IMG/VR virus record: IMGVR_UViG_3300044691_000412
Span: 1-26,839 of that record
Source: a virus
Length of the DNA: 26,839 nucleotides
Direction: 5' to 3' (one strand)
Shown here: positions 1-8,309 of the stretch, one piece after another
Layout: every line of letters begins with the position of its first letter
Position numbering within the stretch: position 1 is the stretch's first letter
The notes under the pieces: generated by a model
What the model saw: only the letters and a program-made list of their open reading frames with translations
Database searches by the model: none
What the model was told of the DNA's origin: nothing
Program-made: the position numbers and the translations under genes

Positions 1-3000
1 CATGCTGCACTTAAAATGGATGATAATTTTACGAACTTACTTCGTGAACTTAGAATGTATCCCGGTGATAAGGATTATGCCGCTACAAAAGATAGTATTG
101 ATAGATCAATAACCAAGCAAGTTCAAGGTACACCGGTAACCGAGGCTCAAGGTGTTGATTTTTATCAGAGATCAATTCAATCACTAGCATTAGATGTACA
201 TAACAAGGATGATTTACATCATTTGGAGGTCATAGGTGGAGCCGCCTTAAAATTAGGTAGCCTGTTACAAGCAGGACATGTTATACCTGAAGGCAAAGAT
301 TCTCTGAATTCACAAGCGCCGGCGCTCGGTGAATTAATCAAGATGTATTTGAAGGGTGATTATTCAGACGCGAATGTAAAAAAGATAACAGATGCTTTAT
401 ACGCCAACATGGATACGGCTAGGGTTTTACCATCAAATTGGAGAACGCAGGCTCAATTAATGCAGGGTGGTAACATAGATAACCTTGCCCCTGAAACTAT
501 GATGCGTATTGAATCTTCAAATTACTTGTCCGGGTTACAAGGAAGAGGTGGGTTTGATTTTAAACAATTAATGACCCATTTACTTGATCAAAAGGAGCCT
601 GCCGGATCCGCTAGTGCCGAGAATTTTCTTTCTTTATTAAAAATTGCTAAACCGCAGCGTACTGATCATTTACAACTAAAAGCATTTGACAGTATGAAGG
701 ATCAAAAAATTGATCCTGGCGCTATTCTATTAGACCGTGGCATTGACATTACGAAGGGTCAAATTGATCCTAAGATCCTACAAGGCAATCCGGTTGATAA
801 CGTAATTATTAAGATTGCTGAAGCTTATCAAAAGTTTGAAAAAAATCTCCTGGCAACCGAATCTGATCCTGTGAAACGCGATCAAGCCAGAATTCGTCAC
901 ATGCAAGAGGATTATAAGGCTCTTGGTGCTGGCGGCGAGGCTATGGTTCATTCAGCTTATGATCCTGATGTATTGGATGAGATCAAACGGCGTCGTGAAC
1001 AAATTGATGAAAAACAAGATAGAGGTATGGATAAGGCCGCAGATGTTTTGTATGGAACACCTTATAAGCATTTTGAAGAAATGGTTGCACGCTTAAGTGA
1101 ATTAGGAACTACCTTGGCTACAGGAGCGCTAGGTCCTTTAGATGTTGCGGTTAGAGGAGCAACAGAAGCATTTACGGCTTTAAATGCATTCCTTAAAGAA
1201 CATAAAACAACTGGAGAAGTGATCGGAGCAGGCCTGGCTGGCTTAGTTGTATGGCAAATAACTAGTACAATTATTGGATTGCTTGCTAAATCGGCTCCAG
1301 CTAGAGCTTTAGGTACAGCAGGACTGGCTGCTGCTGAATTTCTTTCACCAGAGCTAGCTGTTTTGGCAGCAACCTCATCTGCTGCTAGTGCTGGACTTGT
1401 GGCCATAGGCACCGCTGCTTTAGCGGTAGTTGCGTTTTTCTCAAGTATTGCTTTCTTTGGAGGAAAGAGTGCCGGAACTGAGATTGGAAGAGCTGGAGAA
1501 TTAGGTTACCAAGTTAATAAAATGGAAGAATCAGGAGCTCACGCCTATGATTACAAAAAGGATGGTAAAATCTATCCAGCTTTGCAGGTTCAAGAAGAAA
1601 TTAAAAAAGCGGATGACGCCGCTAAAGCACAAAATGATGCTGGTAAAACTCAAAAGGATGCAGCACAAACACAATTAGAAGCCGCTAAGGCTCAAACAAA
1701 AGCGGCTCAAGATCTTGTAGATAAATTGAATGAGTCAAAGAAACCAGACTCTATTCCTACTATGACAATTCATCCAGGTGGTGTACCTACTGATAGATCT
1801 GGTACCCCAGGCGGTCCAAAGACAGCGCCAGAACCGGGAGAAAGATTGGGTTATTTGACGCCCAAAGGATTACCACAATTAGCCTCTAATGATCCTAACT
1901 TCATGCCTTCTATAGAACCTTCACAAGGAGAAAAGAATTATACTGTTTCTCCTCTATCCGGAACTGGGTCTATACCACCAAATAAAGAATTAATGCCGGC
2001 AAATACAGGCGCAGTTCCATCAGAACCAAGTTCTACAGATGAAAAGAATTATACTGTATCTCCTGCTGTTTCTGGAACTGGATCTATTCCACCACCAAAA
2101 CAGAGTCAAAATGAAGCTGATTTTGACACTATGAATGCTGCCAAAGAAGCCGCCAATTCCATTGCTCTTGAATCTTCAGGACCGGGGTCAACTATTGCTC
2201 ATCCTCTGAGAGGAATAATACACGGACTCCATAAATCACCCGGCGGTATGCCCCCGGGCACTCCAGGAATTCCTGGAACGCATGATCTGAATCATGATGG
2301 TAGTAAGATGTATAGCCCACGTGGTCCAGGAAGCCTACCATCTGAAAATTCTCATTATCATCCAAGGAATTCAATGATTTCTGGTCATGGTTCTGTTCCT
2401 GGATCATCTAGTGGAGGTGATTTAGCTGGCAAACCGCCTGCTGATTGGCAATTATCTGATGCCAAAAAATTAATGAAAATGGGGATGAGTGCCCAAGATG
2501 CTGCTGGCACCATAGCAAACATCACTGCAGAATCAGCCGGCAATTCTAATGCTAGTGGTGATAGTGGTAAGGCCTTTGGTCTAGGCCAATGGCATCCTAA
2601 TCGTCAGGCTGATTTCAAGAGACTTTATGGCAAGGACATCAAAGATTCAACGCATGAAGAACAATTAAGATTCTATTATGATGAAATGAAATTACGGCAT
2701 CAAATACCTGATGGGAAAACGGCTGCTGATAGTGCTCGAAGTATCATGCAACATTATGAAGTACCAAAAGACCGAGATGTTGGTGGTAAAAATGATAGAA
2801 CACGTCGCAGTATTGCCGAAGGTATTTTTAAAGGATTAGATGGTTCTTCATCAGACATAGCCTTAAGTAGATGGGGTTCTGGTAATGATCCTGAACATCA
2901 CGGCGGTATCTCACCACATTTGGCCGGTGCTGGATCTGCATTTGCATCCGAACCATCAATTCCTCTGCAAGGATTGCCGATAGATACCGAACATCATGGT

Positions 3001-3726
3001 GGTATTTCAACTGGTGCTACTATTGAATCCGCTCAAAAGAAAGAGGCTTGGCATAGTGTAGCAGAAGGAATGAGACAAAAACGTGAGATGATTGCCTCAC
3101 AAAAGAAAGATTCATGGCATAGTATAGCTCAGGAAATAAGAGGAAAATACCCAGGATTGGTAGATCCAGAACATCATGGCGGTATTTCAACTGGTGCTAC
3201 TATTGAATCTTCTCAAAAGAAAGAAGCTTGGCATAATCTAGCCAATAATTTAAGGGCAACAGATCTTCATGATCTAGAACATCATAGCGGTATTTCAACT
3301 GGTGCTACTATTGAGTCTGCTCAGAAAAAAGAGGCTTGGCATAGTGTAGCAGAAGGAATGAGACAAAAACGTGAGATGATTGCCTCACAAAAGAGAGAGG
3401 CTTGGCATAGTGTGGCCATGTATGGTAAACATCAGCAGTTAGTAGATTTGGAACACCATGGTGGTATTTCACCTAGAGTTCCAAGTCCAAATGACATTGG
3501 TGATCCCAATACTCCCTCCTATGATAGATACGGTTATACTAAATCAAATAATCAACCAGAAATCAACAATTCTCATGAGCACCATCATTATCTCGACGGT
3601 GAGGCGATCTCTGGATCAGTTGTCGAATCCATAGTAAGAAATACCAACACGGCGAACCGAGGGGTGTCTGGATTTGATGGACGTATGACGGCAACTCAGC
3701 CAGGTTCAACGGTATCGAGAGGATAA
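1..3726 (+). CDS. Tail tape-measure protein with internal tail-lysozyme domain (5' partial)
   Basis: The protein would set tail length inside the tube and carry a peptidoglycan-cutting domain into the envelope. The frame is open from base 1; the ATG at 16 has no ribosome binding site before it, so the gene probably starts upstream. Numbering from that ATG: helical, charged N-terminal half; hydrophobic stretches at about 402-424 and 449-482, common in tape measures; Ala/Gln/Lys-rich coiled coil at about 531-575; Pro/Gly-rich linker at about 575-805; lysozyme-like domain at about 810-943 with NITAESAG (candidate catalytic E839) and FGLGQWHPNR, as in phage tail lysozymes. Residues about 957-1155 carry five EHH[G/S]GIS repeats. 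The C-terminus (SHEHHHYLDG, then a serine/glycine-rich end) resembles other tape measures. Size, hydrophobic segments and position before U- and X-like genes support the call; the lytic activity is inferred. Confidence 0.85.
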   Translation, partial: HAALKMDDNFTNLLRELRMYPGDKDYAATKDSIDRSITKQVQGTPVTEAQGVDFYQRSIQSLALDVHNKDDLHHLEVIGGAALKLGSLLQAGHVIPEGKDSLNSQAPALGELIKMYLKGDYSDANVKKITDALYANMDTARVLPSNWRTQAQLMQGGNIDNLAPETMMRIESSNYLSGLQGRGGFDFKQLMTHLLDQKEPAGSASAENFLSLLKIAKPQRTDHLQLKAFDSMKDQKIDPGAILLDRGIDITKGQIDPKILQGNPVDNVIIKIAEAYQKFEKNLLATESDPVKRDQARIRHMQEDYKALGAGGEAMVHSAYDPDVLDEIKRRREQIDEKQDRGMDKAADVLYGTPYKHFEEMVARLSELGTTLATGALGPLDVAVRGATEAFTALNAFLKEHKTTGEVIGAGLAGLVVWQITSTIIGLLAKSAPARALGTAGLAAAEFLSPELAVLAATSSAASAGLVAIGTAALAVVAFFSSIAFFGGKSAGTEIGRAGELGYQVNKMEESGAHAYDYKKDGKIYPALQVQEEIKKADDAAKAQNDAGKTQKDAAQTQLEAAKAQTKAAQDLVDKLNESKKPDSIPTMTIHPGGVPTDRSGTPGGPKTAPEPGERLGYLTPKGLPQLASNDPNFMPSIEPSQGEKNYTVSPLSGTGSIPPNKELMPANTGAVPSEPSSTDEKNYTVSPAVSGTGSIPPPKQSQNEADFDTMNAAKEAANSIALESSGPGSTIAHPLRGIIHGLHKSPGGMPPGTPGIPGTHDLNHDGSKMYSPRGPGSLPSENSHYHPRNSMISGHGSVPGSSSGGDLAGKPPADWQLSDAKKLMKMGMSAQDAAGTIANITAESAGNSNASGDSGKAFGLGQWHPNRQADFKRLYGKDIKDSTHEEQLRFYYDEMKLRHQIPDGKTAADSARSIMQHYEVPKDRDVGGKNDRTRRSIAEGIFKGLDGSSSDIALSRWGSGNDPEHHGGISPHLAGAGSAFASEPSIPLQGLPIDTEHHGGISTGATIESAQKKEAWHSVAEGMRQKREMIASQKKDSWHSIAQEIRGKYPGLVDPEHHGGISTGATIESSQKKEAWHNLANNLRATDLHDLEHHSGISTGATIESAQKKEAWHSVAEGMRQKREMIASQKREAWHSVAMYGKHQQLVDLEHHGGISPRVPSPNDIGDPNTPSYDRYGYTKSNNQPEINNSHEHHHYLDGEAISGSVVESIVRNTNTANRGVSGFDGRMTATQPGSTVSRG
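2885..3480 (+). repeat. EHH[G/S]GIS / KKEAWHS repeat array inside the tape-measure gene
   Basis: Five copies of D-x-EHH[G/S]GIS (around 2891, 2987, 3167, 3276 and 3449) alternate with helical blocks containing QKKEAWHSVA. Three copies extend to GISTGATIES. At DNA level about 65 bases beginning near 3040 recur identically, 288 bases later, near 3328, so part of the array was duplicated recently. Confidence 0.85.
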
Positions 3727-3732
3727 TAGCAC

Positions 3733-4311
3733 ATGGCTCAACCAGGTATTACGTTAGGTGGGTTTGTATTTTCAAATAGGAATTCGGCTGGAGGACTTTC
3801 AGGTGGTAATCCTGAACAAGTAAAATTTGGGCTCAAGGAACAAATTGTCATCCATAAGATGGTTGGCGGCGCCCGAATTTTAGACATGTTGGGGGATGAT
3901 CCTGAAGACATTTCATGGAATGGTTTCTTTTTAGGCCCTGATGCTCCTGATTTAGCAAACGCACTTTATGCTCTTGAACAAGGAAAAGAATTATTAGATC
4001 TTACTTTTGGCGTCTATTCAGCCACGGTAGTCATTTCCCAACTAGATTTGGTTTACAAAAAAGCCTTTTGGATTGATTATAGTATCGTCTGCGTCGTGAT
4101 TGACCAGGCAGCAGGAGGCGGCGGTGTTGGTGCAGGTGTTGGGGCCAATGACATCGGAGACCCTAATGTTGGAAATGCAGGAATCGCAAATGCTAATACT
4201 CAATTGGCTAATGTCAACACGCCGAACGATGCTTTGAATGGTCTAAATACTGGTTTAGGTGGTTTGCAGGCTGGAACCGGTGCTCCTTTTGGTGGAATAA
4301 CATTTGCGTAA
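3733..4311 (+). CDS. P2 gpU-like tail protein
   Basis: A 192-residue protein starting at ATG with an AGAGGAT ribosome binding site overlapping the end of the tape-measure gene. The first ~125 residues form a compact beta-rich domain: GGFVFSNRN, then ARILDMLGDDPEDISWNGFF, then DLANALYALEQGKELLDLTFG. This pattern (a short FVF strand, a D/P-containing turn, an I-x-W-x-G strand) resembles the P2 gpU and Mu gp43-type tail proteins that sit beside the tape measure in gene order. The last ~65 residues are a low-complexity Gly/Asn/Ala tail with the motif NDIGDPN, which also appears near the end of the tape-measure protein. The role, at the end of the tail tube or in the hub, is inferred mainly from position and weak motif likeness. 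Confidence 0.6.
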   Translation: MAQPGITLGGFVFSNRNSAGGLSGGNPEQVKFGLKEQIVIHKMVGGARILDMLGDDPEDISWNGFFLGPDAPDLANALYALEQGKELLDLTFGVYSATVVISQLDLVYKKAFWIDYSIVCVVIDQAAGGGGVGAGVGANDIGDPNVGNAGIANANTQLANVNTPNDALNGLNTGLGGLQAGTGAPFGGITFA

Positions 4312-4327
4312 CGTTATTCCACCAAAA
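4287..4327. repeat. Perfect 15-bp inverted repeat spanning a stop codon
   Basis: TTTTGGTGGAATAAC at 4287-4301 is exactly complementary to 4313-4327, with an 11-base loop that contains the TAA stop of the U-like gene. It would form a strong RNA hairpin. No T-run follows on either strand, so it is not a standard intrinsic terminator. It could slow decay of the upstream mRNA or separate expression of the two neighbours; both are guesses. Confidence 0.8.
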
Positions 4328-4470
4328 TAGGATGATGTGTTGTGTCGTATTTTAGTGTGCCTTGGAGTGCTGTAATTTGAGGTGTCGTGGCTTGAAGTAG
4401 TGTGGTGTCGCAACAGCATCATAGCATAATTTGAGAGGTTGTCAAAGGTTTTTATTAGGATTATTTTATA
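4328..4470 (+). other. G/T-rich spacer with three GTGTCG repeats
   Basis: This is the main non-coding gap of the window, between the U-like and X-like genes. The + strand is strikingly rich in G and T up to about 4410, and GTGTCG occurs at 4342, 4382 and 4405. Stop codons occur in all frames and no plausible gene or tRNA is seen. AGGA at 4457-4460 is the likely ribosome binding site of the following ATG. Confidence 0.5.
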
Positions 4471-7400
4471 ATGGCGGAAAAAAATACAAAAATAGTTTCA
4501 GGCGCTGAATCACTTTATCGTGTTGCTATAGATCAATACAATGATCCACTGGATTTCATTGCGATCCTGCAAACTAATGATCTTGAATCACCTTTTATAA
4601 CGCAACCACAGAGTGTGATCCTTCCTCCAAATCCAACCAATAAAGGTGGTGTTCCTCTCCAACCAACCGGTAAAGGTACTGGTATCCAGCCTATGATCAC
4701 TACGTTTCCTTATACAATGGGAACTTTTGAAGGTGTAACTATCAGTAATTTTGCCGGCGGTGAAATTTATTCTCTTACAACTAATCGTGGCAAAATTGTA
4801 ACTTCGGTCGATGGCTCAACGGTATTAATTGGATCAGTGGATCAGTTAACCGATAAGCAAAATAACAAATGGACGATCAGTGATTTTAGGACCATTTCGG
4901 TTCCAGCCACCGTAAACACCGCTGCAACAACCGTTGAAGTAGGATTGGTTACCGTAAATGGAATAGTTGATAGGACTTCTAAGGATGTGGTTCAGATCGC
5001 CTATGTTAATGGTCTAACTTATTATCAAGATAATTTAGGATTATGGTATTCAAAAGCCCTGCCAACAGATGCATGGTCAAAAGGATTGTTTGATTCACCG
5101 CTTTTAACGGCATTCTTACCCGTTGTAACTGTTGCACAATCGGTACTGCCAGGACCTGTTCAACCTTTTGTTGGCAATACCACTCCGACAACTGCTACTA
5201 TTTTCTGGACGGCACCGGTTGGGACACAGCCGATTTATTATCAGGTTCAGTATCGATTATCTGGATCTTCTCTATGGCTTAACATTGGCAGTCAATCAAC
5301 GGCGACTAATTTAGACATCACTGGCTTGACTCCTAATAGTCTATATGATGTGCAGGTGCTTGATCTAAATGGACAAGGTATTGGCCCTTCTACACCAATT
5401 ACTCTCTCGTTCCAAACTGCTTTCGGCGCAAATCTACCAGGTCCAGTTACGCCCATGATTGCAAACATCGGACCTACCAGTATTGTCCTTAGTTGGATCA
5501 CGCCAACGGGGACAGCACCATTTAGTTATGAAATCCTGTATCGCGTCAGCGGAACACAGGTATGGATTACTACTGCGAATGTTACGGCATTAGCAGAAGG
5601 AATAGCTAATCTTCTTCCTAATACAAGTTATGATTTTGAAATTATAGCAACAAATTCTGTTGGCTCATCTACGAGCACCCCCATCTCTTCAGCCACAACA
5701 CTTTCACTTCCAGTTAGTTCGGTTGGCATTCCGTTAATCACCAACATCGCTCAAACGACCTTGACGATTGGTTGGTCTATTCCAAGTGGAACTCCTCCGT
5801 TCACCTATCAAATACAGAATCGAGTAACCGGCACTATTCCTTGGTCTTTGGTAGCCGGAACATCGGCGACCACATTTAATGTATCAAACTTGCTTTCAAA
5901 TACAAATTATGATTTTCGAGTTATTCCAAGTGATGCGACAACAGCATCTTCCGTTGTTCCAGACATTGTATCAATAACGACAGTAACAACGATTGCACCA
6001 CCTCCACCAATTGGAGCTGTATTGGCTGCTTCGGCTATTTCTCGTGCCACAGCAACGCCAGTATTAACGACAGTTCTTCAAACATCTGTAGAATCACTTC
6101 AAGGAACGACTGTTACAACTATTGGTCCGCAACTTGTTGATGCATTCCTTGAAACCTTTAGTATTTCTAGTACTGGATTTATCGTTCAGAATGGAGTTCC
6201 GGATACGACTTCCTCTGCAAATGTTGTGCTGCTATTATACTGGAATCATCTTGTGTATCAAGAAAATAGTTCTGGAAATTGGTATTTCAAATCAAGGATT
6301 TCTGATACCTATGTTGGGCCAGTGACGGATCCACGGCCTCCTGCGATTGTAGAGTCAGCACAAAATACATTGGTTACAACTGTTGGTCCTGCATTATTTG
6401 ATTCAGTATTAGAGGCCTTTACAATTACCAGTGGTGGTCAAATTGCAGTCAACGGCATTACGGATGCTACTACCAGTAGGGTTGTATTGCTATTGTATTG
6501 GAATCATCTTGTTTACCAGGAAAATCTTAGCAATGATTGGTATTTTAAATCAGTTGCCTCTGATACTTGGAGTGCACCGACAACTGATCCTCGTAACATT
6601 GGTCGCAATTATCTGTTAGGCCTTCGTGACGGTAATCCAACTGATACTACAACCGCAACCTTGATGGGCCAAGCATGGGATTACACTATTAATTTCAGTT
6701 ACGAAGATCCTTGGGCCGGTGCCAGTATCAGTGGATTAGCAGTGTCTGATCGACCTGGAACACCAGTTATTGCGGCTGTATACCATCTCGATAATGGTAG
6801 CCCTCCCTACATGGATGCGACCGTTGCAGCGAATGGCGGGTACAATGCCTTCTATACTCAAACAGCTCAATCGTTGATTCCATACGCCAACATCATCTAT
6901 GGTATCCGTATCGATCATGAATTTAACGGTACTTGGGAACCATTTGGTCCGTTTGGTGGGGCGGGTCAGCTTATAGATGCTGCAACCTGGATCGCAGGAT
7001 GGCGCCACATGGCACAAGCTATCCGCACAGCATTGCCAAATGTTAAGATTATCTGGAATCCAAACATTGGACAGAATAACCCGTATCCCTATTATCCTGG
7101 AGATGACTTAGTGGATGTCGTAGGGTTTGATGCCTATACTCAACCGGCCTTTTCAGGAGGCTTAACGTCGATGCAGATGTGGCAAGAATACTTGAATGGT
7201 CAAGGAGGTAATAACTTTACTACCTTGGCTGCATTTGGTGTTGCTCATAACAAGCCACTTTGTTTCCCCGAATGGGGCGACGGTTTCGGTGATGGTGTTT
7301 TCATCACGCAATTCGGTGCATGGATGGACCAACATAATGTTGTTGCTCATAGCTATTGGGACTCAGCCGATGGTCTTACCAACACCACGGCTCTCACGCA

Positions 7401-8292
7401 ATTGCCAGCGAATCAAACAGCATTTGTAAATGCCTTCGGCCATCGTCCTTACACTGGTACTTTCTGGCCAGAAAGGAATCCTTCAATTCAGGCGCCAGCA
7501 CAAGCCGTTTCTGCTGGGTTTACTGTACTTACAGGAGGGGCAGAATTTAATAATTCATCCGATGTTACCAATGACATCAGTGGTGGCAATACCACTGCGG
7601 CACTTTACAATTGGGATGGAGGTTCACAGGCCATGTCAACGAGTGGCTGGTCCATTGCCAATAGCATTCTTACAATTACTGCGGCCACCAATCATGGACA
7701 AGGTCTTGAGACATTATGCAATTCAAATGCACCAATTTCAATAGGCCCAGTTAGTACTCATGGTCGCCAGACTAATGTTGGAACCGGTATGTTATACCGT
7801 TATTTCTACGCTGAAGCCAGTATGCGCTTCAACTGGCAAGCTGGTCCTGGACCAACTTTTTGGACCTGGGCTTACAATAATGGTGGTGCGCCAAATACAT
7901 TAGAACTAGACGTCGTCGAAATAGGAACGGATAGCAACATCTATTCCTTTTGGCATGGTCATGGTGCAAGTGGCGATGATGGCCCTAATACTGGTGGCAA
8001 TGCGTCGCTTAACGGAAATCTAACCGGTTGGTCCGTACCTAATCAGCAATTGAATAAAACTTCTCCAGCACAGTTCAACAAATACGGCTTGTTATGGACT
8101 CCAACGAAAGTTGAATGGTATTACAACGATGTTCTAATTCAGAATTTTGCTACCAATACGCCTATCCCTTGGTCGGACGGGTCAAATGAGACGGCCAATA
8201 CTATCGATAACATGGGAAGTATGGCACTGGCCTTTATCTTTGGAACTTGGAGCGATCAAATGGACATTGACTACTTACGGGTTTGGCAATAA
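4471..8292 (+). CDS. LysM/gpX-like baseplate protein fused to Fn3 domains, GH26-like and GH16-like glycosidases
   Basis: A 1273-residue virion protein that probably anchors polysaccharide-cutting enzymes to the baseplate. Residues 1-~52 look like the short P2 gpX/LysM fold (GAESLYRVAIDQYNDP, then QSVILPPNP). A small module with NG, YxQ and WYxK occurs at about 95-206 and twice more at about 540-623 and 628-708. Three Fn3 domains lie at about 227-319, 323-411 and 417-506. Residues ~710-994 resemble GH26: RIDHEFNG (candidate acid/base E817) and CFPEWG (candidate nucleophile E934), 117 residues apart. Residues ~1020-1273 resemble GH16: ELDVVE (E1145, D1147, E1150), the family's E-x-D-x-x-E signature, and an end DIDYLRVWQ. 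The gene sits between U- and D-like genes, where a small LysM protein is expected. Substrate unknown; exopolysaccharide or capsule is the inference. The glycosidase part looks more GC-rich than the next gene. Confidence 0.8.
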   Translation: MAEKNTKIVSGAESLYRVAIDQYNDPLDFIAILQTNDLESPFITQPQSVILPPNPTNKGGVPLQPTGKGTGIQPMITTFPYTMGTFEGVTISNFAGGEIYSLTTNRGKIVTSVDGSTVLIGSVDQLTDKQNNKWTISDFRTISVPATVNTAATTVEVGLVTVNGIVDRTSKDVVQIAYVNGLTYYQDNLGLWYSKALPTDAWSKGLFDSPLLTAFLPVVTVAQSVLPGPVQPFVGNTTPTTATIFWTAPVGTQPIYYQVQYRLSGSSLWLNIGSQSTATNLDITGLTPNSLYDVQVLDLNGQGIGPSTPITLSFQTAFGANLPGPVTPMIANIGPTSIVLSWITPTGTAPFSYEILYRVSGTQVWITTANVTALAEGIANLLPNTSYDFEIIATNSVGSSTSTPISSATTLSLPVSSVGIPLITNIAQTTLTIGWSIPSGTPPFTYQIQNRVTGTIPWSLVAGTSATTFNVSNLLSNTNYDFRVIPSDATTASSVVPDIVSITTVTTIAPPPPIGAVLAASAISRATATPVLTTVLQTSVESLQGTTVTTIGPQLVDAFLETFSISSTGFIVQNGVPDTTSSANVVLLLYWNHLVYQENSSGNWYFKSRISDTYVGPVTDPRPPAIVESAQNTLVTTVGPALFDSVLEAFTITSGGQIAVNGITDATTSRVVLLLYWNHLVYQENLSNDWYFKSVASDTWSAPTTDPRNIGRNYLLGLRDGNPTDTTTATLMGQAWDYTINFSYEDPWAGASISGLAVSDRPGTPVIAAVYHLDNGSPPYMDATVAANGGYNAFYTQTAQSLIPYANIIYGIRIDHEFNGTWEPFGPFGGAGQLIDAATWIAGWRHMAQAIRTALPNVKIIWNPNIGQNNPYPYYPGDDLVDVVGFDAYTQPAFSGGLTSMQMWQEYLNGQGGNNFTTLAAFGVAHNKPLCFPEWGDGFGDGVFITQFGAWMDQHNVVAHSYWDSADGLTNTTALTQLPANQTAFVNAFGHRPYTGTFWPERNPSIQAPAQAVSAGFTVLTGGAEFNNSSDVTNDISGGNTTAALYNWDGGSQAMSTSGWSIANSILTITAATNHGQGLETLCNSNAPISIGPVSTHGRQTNVGTGMLYRYFYAEASMRFNWQAGPGPTFWTWAYNNGGAPNTLELDVVEIGTDSNIYSFWHGHGASGDDGPNTGGNASLNGNLTGWSVPNQQLNKTSPAQFNKYGLLWTPTKVEWYYNDVLIQNFATNTPIPWSDGSNETANTIDNMGSMALAFIFGTWSDQMDIDYLRVWQ

Positions 8293-8309
8293 TCATAAAG
8301 GAATAATGA

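Noticed and set aside
1062-1412. Open frame on the minus strand inside the tape-measure gene
   Set aside because: It mirrors an Ala-rich coding region, has no ribosome binding site and shows low-complexity composition expected of an antisense shadow.
4439-4467. Sigma70-like promoter TTGTCA - 17 bases - TATTTT before the gene at 4471
   Set aside because: The expected transcript start would fall after the ATG at 4471, so it could not give a normal leader for that gene.
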